64,000 nucleotides of DNA from Planctomycetota bacterium (GTDB lineage Bacteria > Planctomycetota > MHYJ01 > WSZJ01 > JACPWG01), in the NCBI GenBank assembly GCA_016197205.1, contig JACPWG010000103.1, forward strand, positions 1 to 64,000, in the 5' to 3' direction. The notes beneath the pieces were generated by a model that saw nothing but the letters and a program-made list of their open reading frames with translations, ran no database searches and had not been told where the DNA came from. Each line of letters opens with the position of its first letter. Position 1 is the first letter of the stretch. Shown here piece after piece: positions 17,967 through 26,907 of this stretch. The position numbers and the translations under genes were made by a program.

Positions 17967-18719
17967 ATGAAGTACGACCTTGCCGCGCTCATGCACTTGC
18001 TTCGACAGATTCAGCCGCCCGAGAGGCGCGAGAGTAGGTGGGCGCCGAGCGTGGACACCCTACTTGCGGCAGGCTACGCCCTCCGAATGTCGCGGTCCCT
18101 CCACGCCGAATCTGTAGTCAGTTTCCGCCGCGTCGCCGACCACGCCCACCTGCTGGCATGGTTGTGCCGGCCGGCGACCCCCGGCGAGTTCATGGAAGCA
18201 ATGAGTCGCAGAGGGATGCAGAACAGTCGCGCCGAGGACCTCGTCAAGGCCGGCGTGGAGCAAGGCGCACGGATGTGGCTTGAAAGCGTCTATCTGAGAA
18301 TGGCGCTCGAGAGGATCGCGGACGCTCCGGAGACACTCTTTCTGGCGCTGGGAGAGGCAGAGCCGTCGCTTGGACCCTACCTGCGCCATCAGGGTGCCGA
18401 TGAAGAGCACTGGCGATCCCTCACGGGGTCTGTCGAGCGTTTCGCGCAAATCAACCGGCTTCAGCAAACCGCTCAGATCGCGAGTCATTCTCCTACCTGC
18501 CCTTACTTCGCCAGCCCTCGGATGGAGTTGACCGGGATTCCTGAAAATTCCGAAACATGCCATGACGTCTGCTTCGTCCATTGGTTTCGGGCGGCCCGCC
18601 TCCGGCTCACGGACCGCGTAGATCCCATTCCCTCCGAGTCGGTGGCTCAGATCGCGTTCCCGGCATTCGAGAGGCTCATTTCCTCGTGCAATGAACTGAT
18701 GGCTAGATACCCGGGTTAG
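17967..18719 (+). CDS. Unknown 250-residue protein directly upstream of the Septu-like pair
   Basis: Start ATG 17967 (MKYDLAALMHLLRQ); the frame is open further upstream but reads repeat-poor non-coding-like sequence, and no better start is visible. I do not recognise the family. The protein looks mostly alpha-helical and soluble, with no signal peptide or membrane helix. It has a few cysteines and histidines near the C-terminal third (SPTCPYF, ETCHDVCFVHWFR) that could bind metal. The stop is 30 bp before the ATPase GTG and all three genes point the same way, so it is probably in one operon with them. It could be a regulator, antitoxin-like protein or third defence component; the sequence does not decide. 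Base use is less GC-rich than the surrounding genes, suggesting transfer. Confidence 0.75.
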   Translation: MKYDLAALMHLLRQIQPPERRESRWAPSVDTLLAAGYALRMSRSLHAESVVSFRRVADHAHLLAWLCRPATPGEFMEAMSRRGMQNSRAEDLVKAGVEQGARMWLESVYLRMALERIADAPETLFLALGEAEPSLGPYLRHQGADEEHWRSLTGSVERFAQINRLQQTAQIASHSPTCPYFASPRMELTGIPENSETCHDVCFVHWFRAARLRLTDRVDPIPSESVAQIAFPAFERLISSCNELMARYPG

Positions 18720-18749
18720 GCTCTGGCCTACCGGTTTGGGAGATCCTTC

Positions 18750-20141
18750 GTGCTGCGGCTATCCTCTCTGCAAGCGACCAACGCGAAGTGCCTCGGCGAG
18801 GTCCGCCTGGACCTCGACCCGCGCTGGAATGTCATTCTGGGTGACAATGCATGCGGAAAGAGCACCTTGCTCAAGGCCATGGCCGTGGCATGCCTCGGGC
18901 GGTTTGCAACGGAAGTCGAACAGTCGGAATGGCTGCGTCAGGGGGCAACGTCCCTTGGATTGGAGATAGCGCTTGAGGGCACGCTGGAGGAAGCTCCCGA
19001 GCTCGAGGGGGGAGTTCCGGCACTAGCCCTGGCTACGGACCGATTGCTCTTCAAGAGCCTCGAAGCCCAGGGTGCCAAGGGAGAGAGCGCTTCGTACGAT
19101 CGTCGCTGGGAGGTGTCCGCGTCCGGCGAACAGAATTACGGGAGTGCTCTTGGCTTTGCTGGAGGCGACCTGACGCCGGTGGTCTACGGGAAGGCCTCCA
19201 GTCTCTCTCTCGGCGGAGTGACGCCGGTGGTCTTCATCCCGGCGCTTCGACTCACCGGCACCAGTCCGGACTCTATCAAAGTCACTCTCGAGCGAGCACC
19301 CTCTCCATCCTCCATCCGAGCCGAAGTGATAAGCCGGGCAGTGCGGGGAACGGACTCGGTCGGTGACATCTTCACAAGACTGGGACAGGCGTACCTACGC
19401 GAGTCGGTCTCGCGGCTACAGAAGGATCCAACTCACCAATGCGAATACGCCAGCTACCAGGAGGCCGTCCGCAGGTTCATGCCGTCCTACGACCTGCAGC
19501 CCTTCAGCATTGCTCAGGGACGAATCGATATCACGAACAAACGATGCAAGGTTCCCTTCGGTAGGCTCTCAGACGGTGAAAAGAGTTCTCTCGGAATCGT
19601 GCTGCGCGTGGTGGAGGGGGTCTTGTACTCCCGCGCGGCCTTCACACTTGACCAGCTCGACCAGCCGGCGATCATCCTCATCGACGAGTTGGACGCGCAC
19701 CTGCATCCCTCCTGGCAGAGGACGATCATCCGACGGCTGAACAGCCTCTGCCCCAAGGCGCAGTTCATCGTCGCAACTCACTCCCCCCTGGTGCTGAGCG
19801 GCCTCGTGGGGCTCAAGACCAGTTTCGCCATACATCGGCTCATTCCCTCGGAGCAGGGGGTCCGCAGCGAATCCGTGACCTCACGGGGCGGAGCGCTTCT
19901 CGGGGAAGATCTCCCGGCCCTGCTCGGGAAGCTGTTCGGGACAACGGATCTGCCGGAGCGTGTGCAAGAACTTCAGCACGACATCGCTCAGCTCCTGCAG
20001 AAGGCCGATGAGGCAGGTTTGTCTCCGGACGAAGAGGCGAGACTCGACAAGGCCCAGTCCGAGTTGGATTGGCTGTCCGGTCTCGGTTCCGAGCCGGGAC
20101 AGGTCGCGGGCGGAAAGACACCCTCCCCGTGCCCCAGGTAG
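18750..20141 (+). CDS. ptuA: PtuA-like AAA/ABC-type ATPase (Septu-like defence)
   Basis: GTG start at 18750 with GGGAG about eight bases upstream. The 463 residues carry Walker A GDNACGKST (31-39), ABC signature LSDGEK (273-278), Walker B IILIDELDAHLHP with D312-E313, and the switch histidine in ATHSPL (H344). This is the RecF/SMC/AAA-21 type of ATPase. After the ATPase core comes a ~110-residue helical tail with a Leu/Glu-rich coil. There is no Toprim domain, so it is not an OLD/Gabija nuclease. The next gene, 12 bp downstream, encodes an HNH-type protein, giving the PtuA-PtuB (Septu) gene order. Known Septu systems defend against phage, with PtuA as ATPase/sensor and PtuB as nuclease. Assignment to Septu is from architecture, not a search. 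Confidence 0.8.
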   Translation: MLRLSSLQATNAKCLGEVRLDLDPRWNVILGDNACGKSTLLKAMAVACLGRFATEVEQSEWLRQGATSLGLEIALEGTLEEAPELEGGVPALALATDRLLFKSLEAQGAKGESASYDRRWEVSASGEQNYGSALGFAGGDLTPVVYGKASSLSLGGVTPVVFIPALRLTGTSPDSIKVTLERAPSPSSIRAEVISRAVRGTDSVGDIFTRLGQAYLRESVSRLQKDPTHQCEYASYQEAVRRFMPSYDLQPFSIAQGRIDITNKRCKVPFGRLSDGEKSSLGIVLRVVEGVLYSRAAFTLDQLDQPAIILIDELDAHLHPSWQRTIIRRLNSLCPKAQFIVATHSPLVLSGLVGLKTSFAIHRLIPSEQGVRSESVTSRGGALLGEDLPALLGKLFGTTDLPERVQELQHDIAQLLQKADEAGLSPDEEARLDKAQSELDWLSGLGSEPGQVAGGKTPSPCPR

Positions 20142-20153
20142 GATGTCCCTCGC

Positions 20154-20852
20154 ATGCGGCCTGTGGCGCTGGCATTGTGTCCACCCCCGGAGGAGGTGCA
20201 GAAGCTCCTGGCCGGCGCTTCGAGGAATGCCTGGAAGGACCCGAGGGTACTGGAGTGGCTGCGCGACGTCTTCTTGAAGAAGTGCGCGTACTGCGAAAAG
20301 GCGGTGACCGGGGGAGTCCGGGAGCACTTCCAGCCCCAGAGAGACCCGGCCGTGAATCCGAACGCATGGGACAACCTTCGCTTGGGCTGTTACGAATGCA
20401 ACGGAAACAAGGAGCGGATGAGGGGCGGCAGCCGGCACGATCCGAGTTGCAACTACTTCCTCCTGGACCCATGCGCGCCGGACTTCCGCACGGCGGAGCA
20501 CTTCAAGGCGGTCCCGGTGCCGGAACGAGGGAGCTGTTGGCAATCGCTCCAGCTCCAGGGATTGACTCCTGAAGGGAAAGCGGTGATCGAGTTCTTGAAA
20601 CTCGGCCCCGGCAGCGACTACCCGCGCCTCCGCGGAGCGGTGCTCGACAGGTATCGAAAAACAAAGTCCGCGCTGGCCACCCTCGAAGCGAAAGGCCCGA
20701 ATTTCACCAGGAGCGAGAGCCACAGGGTAGGGACACTCCGGAGGCAGATCGCTTCCATTTTCGGCGACGCCACCGAGTACATCGGAGCGCTCCGGCTACA
20801 TCTGGGCGTTCACGGTCCTCCCGCAGGCGCCGGTCACTTCGGCAATGCTTGA
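20154..20852 (+). CDS. ptuB: PtuB-like HNH nuclease (Septu-like defence)
   Basis: 232 residues starting at ATG 20154, 12 bp after the ATPase stop. The HNH/zinc-finger core is clear: CAYC (C44, C47), the EH pair in REHFQPQ (E57-H58), an N-L pair (N74), then C79-x2-C82-N83-xx-K86. This is the usual pattern of HNH endonucleases that cut DNA. The spacing matches the TIGR02646-like HNH proteins that accompany AAA ATPases in Septu and some retron systems. No reverse transcriptase or retron ncRNA is present nearby, so this is a free-standing pair. The C-terminal half is helical and probably contacts the ATPase (inference). It ends an operon; the following 140 bp hold a short repeat. Confidence 0.8.
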   Translation: MRPVALALCPPPEEVQKLLAGASRNAWKDPRVLEWLRDVFLKKCAYCEKAVTGGVREHFQPQRDPAVNPNAWDNLRLGCYECNGNKERMRGGSRHDPSCNYFLLDPCAPDFRTAEHFKAVPVPERGSCWQSLQLQGLTPEGKAVIEFLKLGPGSDYPRLRGAVLDRYRKTKSALATLEAKGPNFTRSESHRVGTLRRQIASIFGDATEYIGALRLHLGVHGPPAGAGHFGNA

Positions 20853-20895
20853 ACTGCCGAGACCGGTTGCCGGGGTCGGCTGCGTGTCCTCGCAT

Positions 20896-20924
20896 CGAGG
20901 GCACGGCAGCGCCGTGCCCCTACC
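20896..20924. repeat. Short palindrome cgagggcacgg...ccgtgcccctac (family R6)
   Basis: A near-perfect hairpin of about 29 bp. Related copies occur at 32911-32938, 46009-46038 and twice in 49041-49119, with the stem varying between gggcacgg and gggcgggcc types. All lie in or next to intergenic DNA. Confidence 0.65.
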
Positions 20925-20994
20925 GTCGACTTGCCAGTGGTCGCGCCCTTTGACATTCAGCCCCTCGCGCCCCCCACACCGACCCGCCCCGCTG

Positions 20995-22053
20995 CTACCG
21001 CGTTTCCCCTACCACCTGCCCCGCCGCGACCAGCCGCCGCAACCCCGCCACCGCCGCGCGCCATGCCCTCGTCAGCGCGCGGCTCGGCCGCCCTACCGCG
21101 CTCGCCTCCTCCAGCAGCGGGAACGTCGCGGCCGGGTTCGTCTTCGTCCAGACTCCCGCCGCATCCCTGCGCAGCGTCCGCGCGCCCTCGTACGCCCGAC
21201 GACCGGGAGCGAGGCGCCCCTCGCCGTCGACCCGCGCCGCCAGCACCTCCACCGCCTCGACGACCGCCGTCGCCGGCAACGCGCGCCGCCGGTCCTCCGC
21301 CCACGCCACGAGAAACGACAGCCCGCGCAGAAGGTCATAGTCGTAGAAGCGGGGGAAGCAGGGCGCGAGCCAAGACTCCTTCATCACGATGCCACCCTTG
21401 CTGATCGAACGGCAGAGCCGGCGGCGAATCAGATACTCTGCGCCACGGTCGAGGGTCGCTTCCTCCTCGGCGCGCAGCGGGCGTCGCGTCCAGCGCAGCA
21501 GCGCCTCGAGCGGCGGAAGCGTCGAAAGCACGGAGCTGTGCGGCTCCGGCCGCACGTAGACCGCCTCATCGCAATTCAGGCCGCCGTCCGGGAGCGCGTA
21601 CCGGGGGAACCACGGGCGGATCCACGGCAGCGGCTCGTCCGGGTCGACGCCGCACGAACGGAGGACGCCGACCAGCGTCCCCACCGCGCAATGACACGCG
21701 ACCTCGCGATGGGTGTCGACCCCCGGCGGCACCTCCTCCGCGCGCACGGGAAAAATCGGCAGGTACGTCCGCCGGCAGGACTCGGCGAGGGCGCGCGCGC
21801 TTGCGGCCGGGATCCGGTCCGCAAGCCCCAGTTCCACGAGCAGCGTCATTCGCCACCACGGGGAGTCCCATTTCGGCCAGTAGGGATCGGCGGCCAAGCT
21901 GTCGTGGGCCGCCCGCGAACCCAGATAGGCAACGGTCTCGTCCACGGCACTTTCGAACGCCGGCGGCAGGGCGACATCCTCCGCCCCCGCCGGCATCGCC
22001 GCCGTTGTCGGCAGACTGTCGAGGCTTCGCCGAACCCGGTCGTATGCGTCCAT
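20995..22053 (-). CDS. Unknown alpha-helical protein, possible alpha-toroid fold
   Basis: Start taken at ATG 22053 (MDAYDRVRRS); 21 further in-frame codons upstream read low-complexity Gly/Ala. 352 residues, soluble, no signal peptide. The helical periodicity with Trp-rich turns (WPKWDSPWWRMTLLVELGL) and repeating alpha-hairpins recalls prenyltransferase/squalene-cyclase-like alpha-alpha toroids. No catalytic DxDD-type motif is seen. It lies 64 bp after the glycosyltransferase stop on the same strand, so the two probably form one operon. Function unknown. Confidence 0.65.
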   Translation of the reverse strand: MDAYDRVRRSLDSLPTTAAMPAGAEDVALPPAFESAVDETVAYLGSRAAHDSLAADPYWPKWDSPWWRMTLLVELGLADRIPAASARALAESCRRTYLPIFPVRAEEVPPGVDTHREVACHCAVGTLVGVLRSCGVDPDEPLPWIRPWFPRYALPDGGLNCDEAVYVRPEPHSSVLSTLPPLEALLRWTRRPLRAEEEATLDRGAEYLIRRRLCRSISKGGIVMKESWLAPCFPRFYDYDLLRGLSFLVAWAEDRRRALPATAVVEAVEVLAARVDGEGRLAPGRRAYEGARTLRRDAAGVWTKTNPAATFPLLEEASAVGRPSRALTRAWRAAVAGLRRLVAAGQVVGETR

Positions 22054-22117
22054 GCAGCACTCCCACGAAATCGTTCGATGGCCGCCCCAAGCACCACCTC
22101 CTGCGCCCCCCGCCACC

Positions 22118-22909
22118 TCACCCTTGCGCAGCGGCGGGCCCTTTCCCCGCGCGATCGGCCGCCGCGGGCGAGGCGACCGGCCGGTAGTAGTCGCCGCACG
22201 AGAGCCATTTCTCGAGCAGCAGGTAGAGCACGATGAAGAGATACCGGCTGCCCATCTCCTGCAGCTTGAGCTTCGACACGCCCGACTTCCGATTTCGCCA
22301 CGAGATCGGAATGACCTCGTAACTGTAGCCGCGGACGATCGCCTTCAGCGGCATCTCCACGGTCAGGTTGAAGTGCTTCGAGATCAGCGGGGCCATGGCC
22401 TCGACGACCTCGCGCCGATAGGCCTTGAACGCGTTCGTCGTGTCGTTCAGCCGCAGGCCGAAGAGCACCATCACCAGCCAGTTGGCGAGGCGGTTCAGCA
22501 CGAGCTTGTGCGGCGGGTAGTCGATGAGCCGCCCGCCCGGCACGAAGCGCGACCCGAACACGCAATCCACGCCGGTCTGCAGCCTCCGATAGTACGCGAC
22601 GAGGTCTTCCGGGTCGTCGGAACCGTCGGCCATCAGCACCGCGACGAACGCCCCCTGCGAGGCGCGCAGCCCGCAGCGCACGGCAAGGCCGAAACCGTTA
22701 TGCGGCGGCGGCTGCGTCACGGCGCGGACCGTGTCGAACTCCGCGCTCAGCTTGCGGAGCACCTCGGGCGTGCCGTCCGTGCTGGCGTCGTTCACCACCA
22801 CGATTTCGTGCGGGATCCCCTCCCTCCGCAGCGCCGCCTCGACCGCCGAAACGGTCGCGGGCAGGGCGGCCTCTTCGTTTCGGGCCGGGATCACGACCGA
22901 GAGCAGCAT
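22118..22909 (-). CDS. Family 2 glycosyltransferase, polyprenol-phosphate sugar transferase type
   Basis: Start at ATG 22909 (MLLSVVIPARNEE), which places the canonical GT2 first strand at residue 3; the longer open frame is repeat-like. 263 residues. Motifs: VVIPARNEE, VVVNDASTDGT, a LMADGSDDPED metal-binding region in place of DxD, GSRFV, and SWRNRKSGVSKLK. The last matches the acceptor loop of dolichyl/undecaprenyl-phosphate sugar synthases. There is no membrane segment after the catalytic domain, as in DPM1-type enzymes. Expected to move a sugar from an NDP donor onto a polyprenyl phosphate at the inner membrane. It is divergent from the multi-pass membrane-TPR gene. Confidence 0.9.
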   Translation of the reverse strand: MLLSVVIPARNEEAALPATVSAVEAALRREGIPHEIVVVNDASTDGTPEVLRKLSAEFDTVRAVTQPPPHNGFGLAVRCGLRASQGAFVAVLMADGSDDPEDLVAYYRRLQTGVDCVFGSRFVPGGRLIDYPPHKLVLNRLANWLVMVLFGLRLNDTTNAFKAYRREVVEAMAPLISKHFNLTVEMPLKAIVRGYSYEVIPISWRNRKSGVSKLKLQEMGSRYLFIVLYLLLEKWLSCGDYYRPVASPAAADRAGKGPAAAQG

Positions 22910-23205
22910 GCCCTGACTCCGAAGCTGACGACCCGGGCTCCCGGGGCGCGAGTCCTCAGGTGGCGCCCGTTCCTCGCGGCGGCCCCGCGGCTCCGCCCGA
23001 AATCCACGAGCGGCGGGATTATAGGGGAGCGAACTCGGACCGGCAAATACAATCGCCGCCCGAACTCCGCGCACGCGGCCCTTGCCGGGCGGACGGCGCG
23101 GCGATAGAATCCCGCCCCTTCGGCGCCGGCGCGCCGCCGGCAGTCGGCAGTCGCTCTCTTCACCCACCGCGCACGCGTTCCACTTCCCTCCCAGGGGCTA
23201 CGCCC

Positions 23206-24612
23206 GTGTTCAAGGCCGCGCTCGACCGCCTCGACTACCGCGTCTATGTCGCGGTCTCCGCCCTCCTCGCGTGCGGGCTGGTGTTTTGCCTTTTCACGCC
23301 GAGACTGGTCGCGTGGAAGGGACTCGGCATCCCGACGGCGAACCACACGCCCGAAGTCAACCGCGCGGGCGCGGTGCTGAAACAAATCGGAGATCCGTTC
23401 GGCCCCATCGAGGAGACCAGCAACCGGGTGATCCGCTGGCGGCTGCTCTTCCCGCTCCTGGCCCGGCTCACCCACATGCCGACCCTCGTGTTCCTCGCGC
23501 TACCGCACCTGGGGTGCCTGGTGCTCGTGGGTTTGTTGGTCCATGTGTTTCACCGCGAGGCCGGCGACCGCATCTCGGCCGTCCTCGCGTCGGCGCTCCT
23601 CGCGACCACGTCGTGGTTCTTCGTCTCCACCGGGTGGCTCACCTACGCGGACTCCTGGTACCTCCTCGGCCTGCTCGTCGTGAGCTTCGTGCCCTCCCGC
23701 GCCGCGCTGCTCATCGCCTGCATGTTGGCGCCGTGGGTCGACGAACGGTTCATCCTCTCGCTGCCCTTGGCGCTCCTCGCCCGGGCTGCCTGGCTGCGAG
23801 GCCGCGGGGAGTGGGACGCTCGACGCGTGTTGCGGGACGGGCTGGTGTGCGTGGGTGTGGTCGCGCCGTACGTCCTCTTCCGGCTCAGCCTGCTCCTCTT
23901 CGGAACGGATGCCGGTTCGCGCGCACACCTCGAAAAGCACTTCGCGACCGCGGTCCCCGCGTGGACGGTCGCTCAAGGAGTTTGGCACGGGCTGCGTATG
24001 GCCTGGGTGACCGTGCTCGCGTTCGTGCTGCTGCCGGAGCATCCCCGCCGACGGCTCGCGGGCGCGGTGCATCTCGCGGCCGTCATCGTCACCGCGGCGG
24101 TCCCGCTCGTCATCGCGGGGGACATCAGCCGTTGCATGTCGGGGCTTCTCCCGGCGGCGGCCATGGGAGCCATCAGCCTCCTCCGGTGGGCGAAAACAGG
24201 CCCGGTGCGACTCGTCTTCCCCGCCCTCCTCGCGCTGAATGTCGTCCTGCCTGCAAGCAACGTCGTGGCCTCGTTCACGATCCCGATCCAAGGCATCGTC
24301 GCGGAGCTGCGGTCGTTCCGGGAGCTGCCGCTCAACCTCGATCCAAAATTTCACAACGACCAGGGGGTCCTGCTCGCCCAGCGCGGCGACGCGGCGAATG
24401 CGTATCGCGCTTTCGACGTCGCGCTGCGCCTGGATCCCGACTTCGCGAACGCCTGGTATAACCGCGCGCTCCTGGAAGAGTCGGAGGCGAAAGCGGCCGA
24501 TGCAGCGCGCGACTTCGCTCAGGCACTCGAGGTGTGCCCCCCGGACTGGCCCTTCCGGAAGGAGGCCGAGAACCGGCTGGCGCGGCAGACGCGGCTGCTG
24601 GAGAAAAAGTAG
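23206..24612 (+). CDS. Multi-pass membrane protein with C-terminal TPR
   Basis: GTG 23206 is chosen because AGGGG lies about nine bases upstream and the product then starts VFKAALDRLDYRVYVAVSALLACG, entering a first transmembrane helix directly. 468 residues with nine or ten hydrophobic helices (about 12-375). A TPR-like hairpin pair follows (about 380-455: NDQGVLLAQRGDAANAYRAF, FANAWYNRALLEESEAKAAD). The layout (many helices plus TPR) resembles GT-C-like or unknown exopolysaccharide-associated proteins, but no catalytic loop motif is recognised. The 297-bp gap to the divergent polyprenol-phosphate glycosyltransferase suggests a shared control region and possibly a shared pathway (inference). 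Confidence 0.8.
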   Translation: MFKAALDRLDYRVYVAVSALLACGLVFCLFTPRLVAWKGLGIPTANHTPEVNRAGAVLKQIGDPFGPIEETSNRVIRWRLLFPLLARLTHMPTLVFLALPHLGCLVLVGLLVHVFHREAGDRISAVLASALLATTSWFFVSTGWLTYADSWYLLGLLVVSFVPSRAALLIACMLAPWVDERFILSLPLALLARAAWLRGRGEWDARRVLRDGLVCVGVVAPYVLFRLSLLLFGTDAGSRAHLEKHFATAVPAWTVAQGVWHGLRMAWVTVLAFVLLPEHPRRRLAGAVHLAAVIVTAAVPLVIAGDISRCMSGLLPAAAMGAISLLRWAKTGPVRLVFPALLALNVVLPASNVVASFTIPIQGIVAELRSFRELPLNLDPKFHNDQGVLLAQRGDAANAYRAFDVALRLDPDFANAWYNRALLEESEAKAADAARDFAQALEVCPPDWPFRKEAENRLARQTRLLEKK

Positions 24613-24984
24613 GGGAGGGGGCCGGGATTCGCACTCCGCGTGCACTCCGCCTTCCTGGCCGTGGCCACCACCCACGCGGGGAGCAGGTGAGGGACCGTAA
24701 AGGAACAAGTCAGACACTCACACCTGGCTGTGCAGGCCGGAGGGCCTGTCCGTGGGGCCTTCGAGTCTCCGTGGTGAAGCACTCTTGGCCATGAACGGCT
24801 ACTCGGATGCTAGCCTATCTTCGGTCCGCGGATTCCTTTACGGGCCCTGAGCCACCCTTTCCTGTCTCTAGCTCGGTGCGCTCCCTCAAATCGTCCTTCC
24901 CTCCGCGCCGCCCCTCCGCTAAAATCCACGCATCCGGCAACGAGTTCCGTGGTGAATCGCCGCCCACTGAGGAGGGTAGTCCTA
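24613..24984. other. Intergenic region, no gene recognised
   Basis: These 372 bp hold no convincing coding frame, RNA gene or strong palindrome. It must contain the promoter of the secreted hydrolase downstream. The Shine-Dalgarno of that gene (GGAGGG) is at about 24971-24976. Confidence 0.4.
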
Positions 24985-26547
24985 ATGTCCCAGTGCCCGT
25001 CACTCCACCGGTCGCATTCCGGGCCCACTGCCGCCGCGGTGCTCGTATCGCTGCTCTGCCTGACGGCGGGCGGAGCGCAGGCCTCCGCCCAGTCCCCGGA
25101 CCTCGCCGGCGCATGGGCCGTGAGCGGCCGGCACCCGACCTCCGGCCCCTACTCCGGCACCGCCACCCTCCAACCCCTCACGCCCGCGCCCGGCCGCTTC
25201 GCCATCGAGTGGGCCGTCACGTTCGAGCGCACGGGCGCGTCCGCATCGTGGAGCGGTGACGGCGCCTTCGCCGGCAACACCCTCACCACGACCACCGCCT
25301 CGGGCGGACCCGGCGCCGTGGATCGGCTCTCGGGCGCCTTCGGTTCCGCCGCGACGGTGAAAGGGAAGTACGAGTTGCGCGCCGGCGGCCGGCTCTGGGG
25401 CGCTTGGTGGACCGAAGGCGGCGGCGCGTCCGCGCGCGGCACGGAAACGCTCACGCGGATGACGACCCAGGAATTCCTCGTCTCCGCGCCCGACCTCGCG
25501 GGTCGCGCGACGGTGCGACTGCTTGGGCCGTCCCCGTCCACGCCGGGCGCGAGCCGCGCCGAAGTCTCCCTCGAAGCGCGCGCGTTCGGTAGGGGAGGCG
25601 GCACGCGATCGCTCTCCGGCAGCGGCACGTTCGATCCCGAGCGCGGCCGGCTCGAGTGGCGCCCTGCGTCCGCCCCCGGCGGCGGCGCGGCAGCGGCTGC
25701 CTGCGTGCTCACTCGCGCCGCCGACGGGCGCTACTCGGGCACGGTGGACGGCCTCGCCCAGACCTGGGTCGCGGACCGCGGCACGCAGGCCTTCACGGTC
25801 CTCGTCGTGCCGGGTCTCTCCACCAACTCCTGGAACCGCATCGGCATCCCGTACCTCGATGAGAACATCGCGGCGCTCGAGGCGCTGGGCCTCTCCGCGC
25901 GTCGCCTCACGATCCAGACCGAGGCGTCCATCGCCCGCAACGCGGCCTTCATCCAGCGGGAGATCCGCGCCGAGGCCGCCGCGGGCCGGCGCGTCCTCCT
26001 CTTCGCGCACAGCAAGGGGGGGAGCGACTCGACCGCAGCGTGCGCGCTCGACCCCGGCGTCGCCGCCGCCGTGTCCGGGATGGTCGCGATCCAGCCCGTG
26101 TACGGCGGCTCCCCGGTCGCGGACTTCGCACGTTCGCAGCCCCTGCTCCTGGGTCCCATCCGACTGGTCTTCGAACGTATCTTCAAGGGCCAGAAGGAGG
26201 CCGTGTTCGACCTTGCGAGCGCGTCCCGGCGGGCGTTCGTGGCGGCCCATCCGTATCCGTCGAACCGGATCCCCACGGTGGTCATCCGCTCCTCGTTCGA
26301 CCGGCGCATTTCGCGCTCGGTGCTGTGGCCGTCTCAGAAGTTGATCAAACGCTACCTCGGCGAGGCCAGCGACGGACTGGTGATCCCGAAGGACCAGTCC
26401 ATTCCTGGAGCGGCCGTGACGTTCGACTACGCCGACCTCGACCACTTCGAGCCCGGCCTCCGTGGGGAGAGCCCGCACCGGCCGGTGGATCTGACGACCC
26501 GGTCCATCCTGGCGCTCCTCGAAAAGGTCTGGGCGAGCGGGAACTAG
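24985..26547 (+). CDS. Secreted alpha/beta-hydrolase (lipase/esterase-like)
   Basis: ATG 24985 has GGAGGG eight bases upstream and starts a good signal peptide (about 1-35, ending AQASAQS). The 520-residue protein has a beta-rich N-terminal half (about 36-270: repeated Gly/Ser/Thr strands) and an alpha/beta-hydrolase domain (about 275-510). In the latter FTVLVVPGLSTNSWNR forms the first strand and oxyanion region, and the nucleophile elbow is AHSKGGSDS. A late Asp-His region (DYADLDHFEPG) supplies candidates for the other triad residues. The acyl substrate is not predictable. Repeat R2 begins eight bases after its stop. Confidence 0.83.
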   Translation: MSQCPSLHRSHSGPTAAAVLVSLLCLTAGGAQASAQSPDLAGAWAVSGRHPTSGPYSGTATLQPLTPAPGRFAIEWAVTFERTGASASWSGDGAFAGNTLTTTTASGGPGAVDRLSGAFGSAATVKGKYELRAGGRLWGAWWTEGGGASARGTETLTRMTTQEFLVSAPDLAGRATVRLLGPSPSTPGASRAEVSLEARAFGRGGGTRSLSGSGTFDPERGRLEWRPASAPGGGAAAAACVLTRAADGRYSGTVDGLAQTWVADRGTQAFTVLVVPGLSTNSWNRIGIPYLDENIAALEALGLSARRLTIQTEASIARNAAFIQREIRAEAAAGRRVLLFAHSKGGSDSTAACALDPGVAAAVSGMVAIQPVYGGSPVADFARSQPLLLGPIRLVFERIFKGQKEAVFDLASASRRAFVAAHPYPSNRIPTVVIRSSFDRRISRSVLWPSQKLIKRYLGEASDGLVIPKDQSIPGAAVTFDYADLDHFEPGLRGESPHRPVDLTTRSILALLEKVWASGN

Positions 26548-26554
26548 CGGTCCG

Positions 26555-26726
26555 CTAAGTACCGCTCCACGGAAGTCGGTGACCCATAGGCGAAGCCAAG
26601 TTTGGCCGCCCGCTAGGCGCGCGAGCGAGGCGTAGTAACGGAGAACTACGGCGAGCGAGCGCAACAAAGCGGGCGGCCAAAATCGCCGAGCCAAGTGGTC
26701 ACCCAGTTCCGTGGGGCGGTACTAAG
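26555..26726. repeat. Palindromic element R2 (full copy)
   Basis: A ~170-bp nested inverted repeat. Outer arms: gtaccgctccacggaa at 26559 and ttccgtggggcggtac ending at 26722. Inner arms: ttggccgcccgct at about 26601 and agcgggcggccaa at about 26668. The centre is gtagtaacggagaactac. It abuts R1 copy B without a gap. A left-arm fragment of R2 is joined to R1 copy C at 32649, in the same relative arrangement. No ORF. Confidence 0.8.
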
Positions 26727-26866
26727 CGCCCGCGCAAGAATTACTTTACATTTCCGTGGATCGACCGATGCCTGGGGGCGCGGGCCTCCGGCCCGCGCAG
26801 CGCGGCCCAGAGGGCCGCGCCCCCAGGAGCCTCGAGGTCCGAATCTGCGCAGTTATTTTTGCGCGA
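26724..26866. repeat. Dispersed MITE-like repeat R1, copy B (right end truncated)
   Basis: Same terminal sequence and agaattactttacatttcc stretch as copy A. The central palindrome is extended by ggcctccggcccgcgcagcg. The right inverted repeat stops after ttgcgcga, so the last bases (ggcgctt) are lost where the alpha-toroid gene's leader begins. Confidence 0.85.
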
Positions 26867-26907
26867 CCCACAGGGGTCCCGCGTCCGGTCGTTCGCCGTT
26901 CTCGCCC

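Noticed and set aside
18750..20852. Gabija/OLD-type nuclease system
   Set aside because: The ATPase has no Toprim domain and the partner is an HNH nuclease, fitting Septu rather than Gabija.
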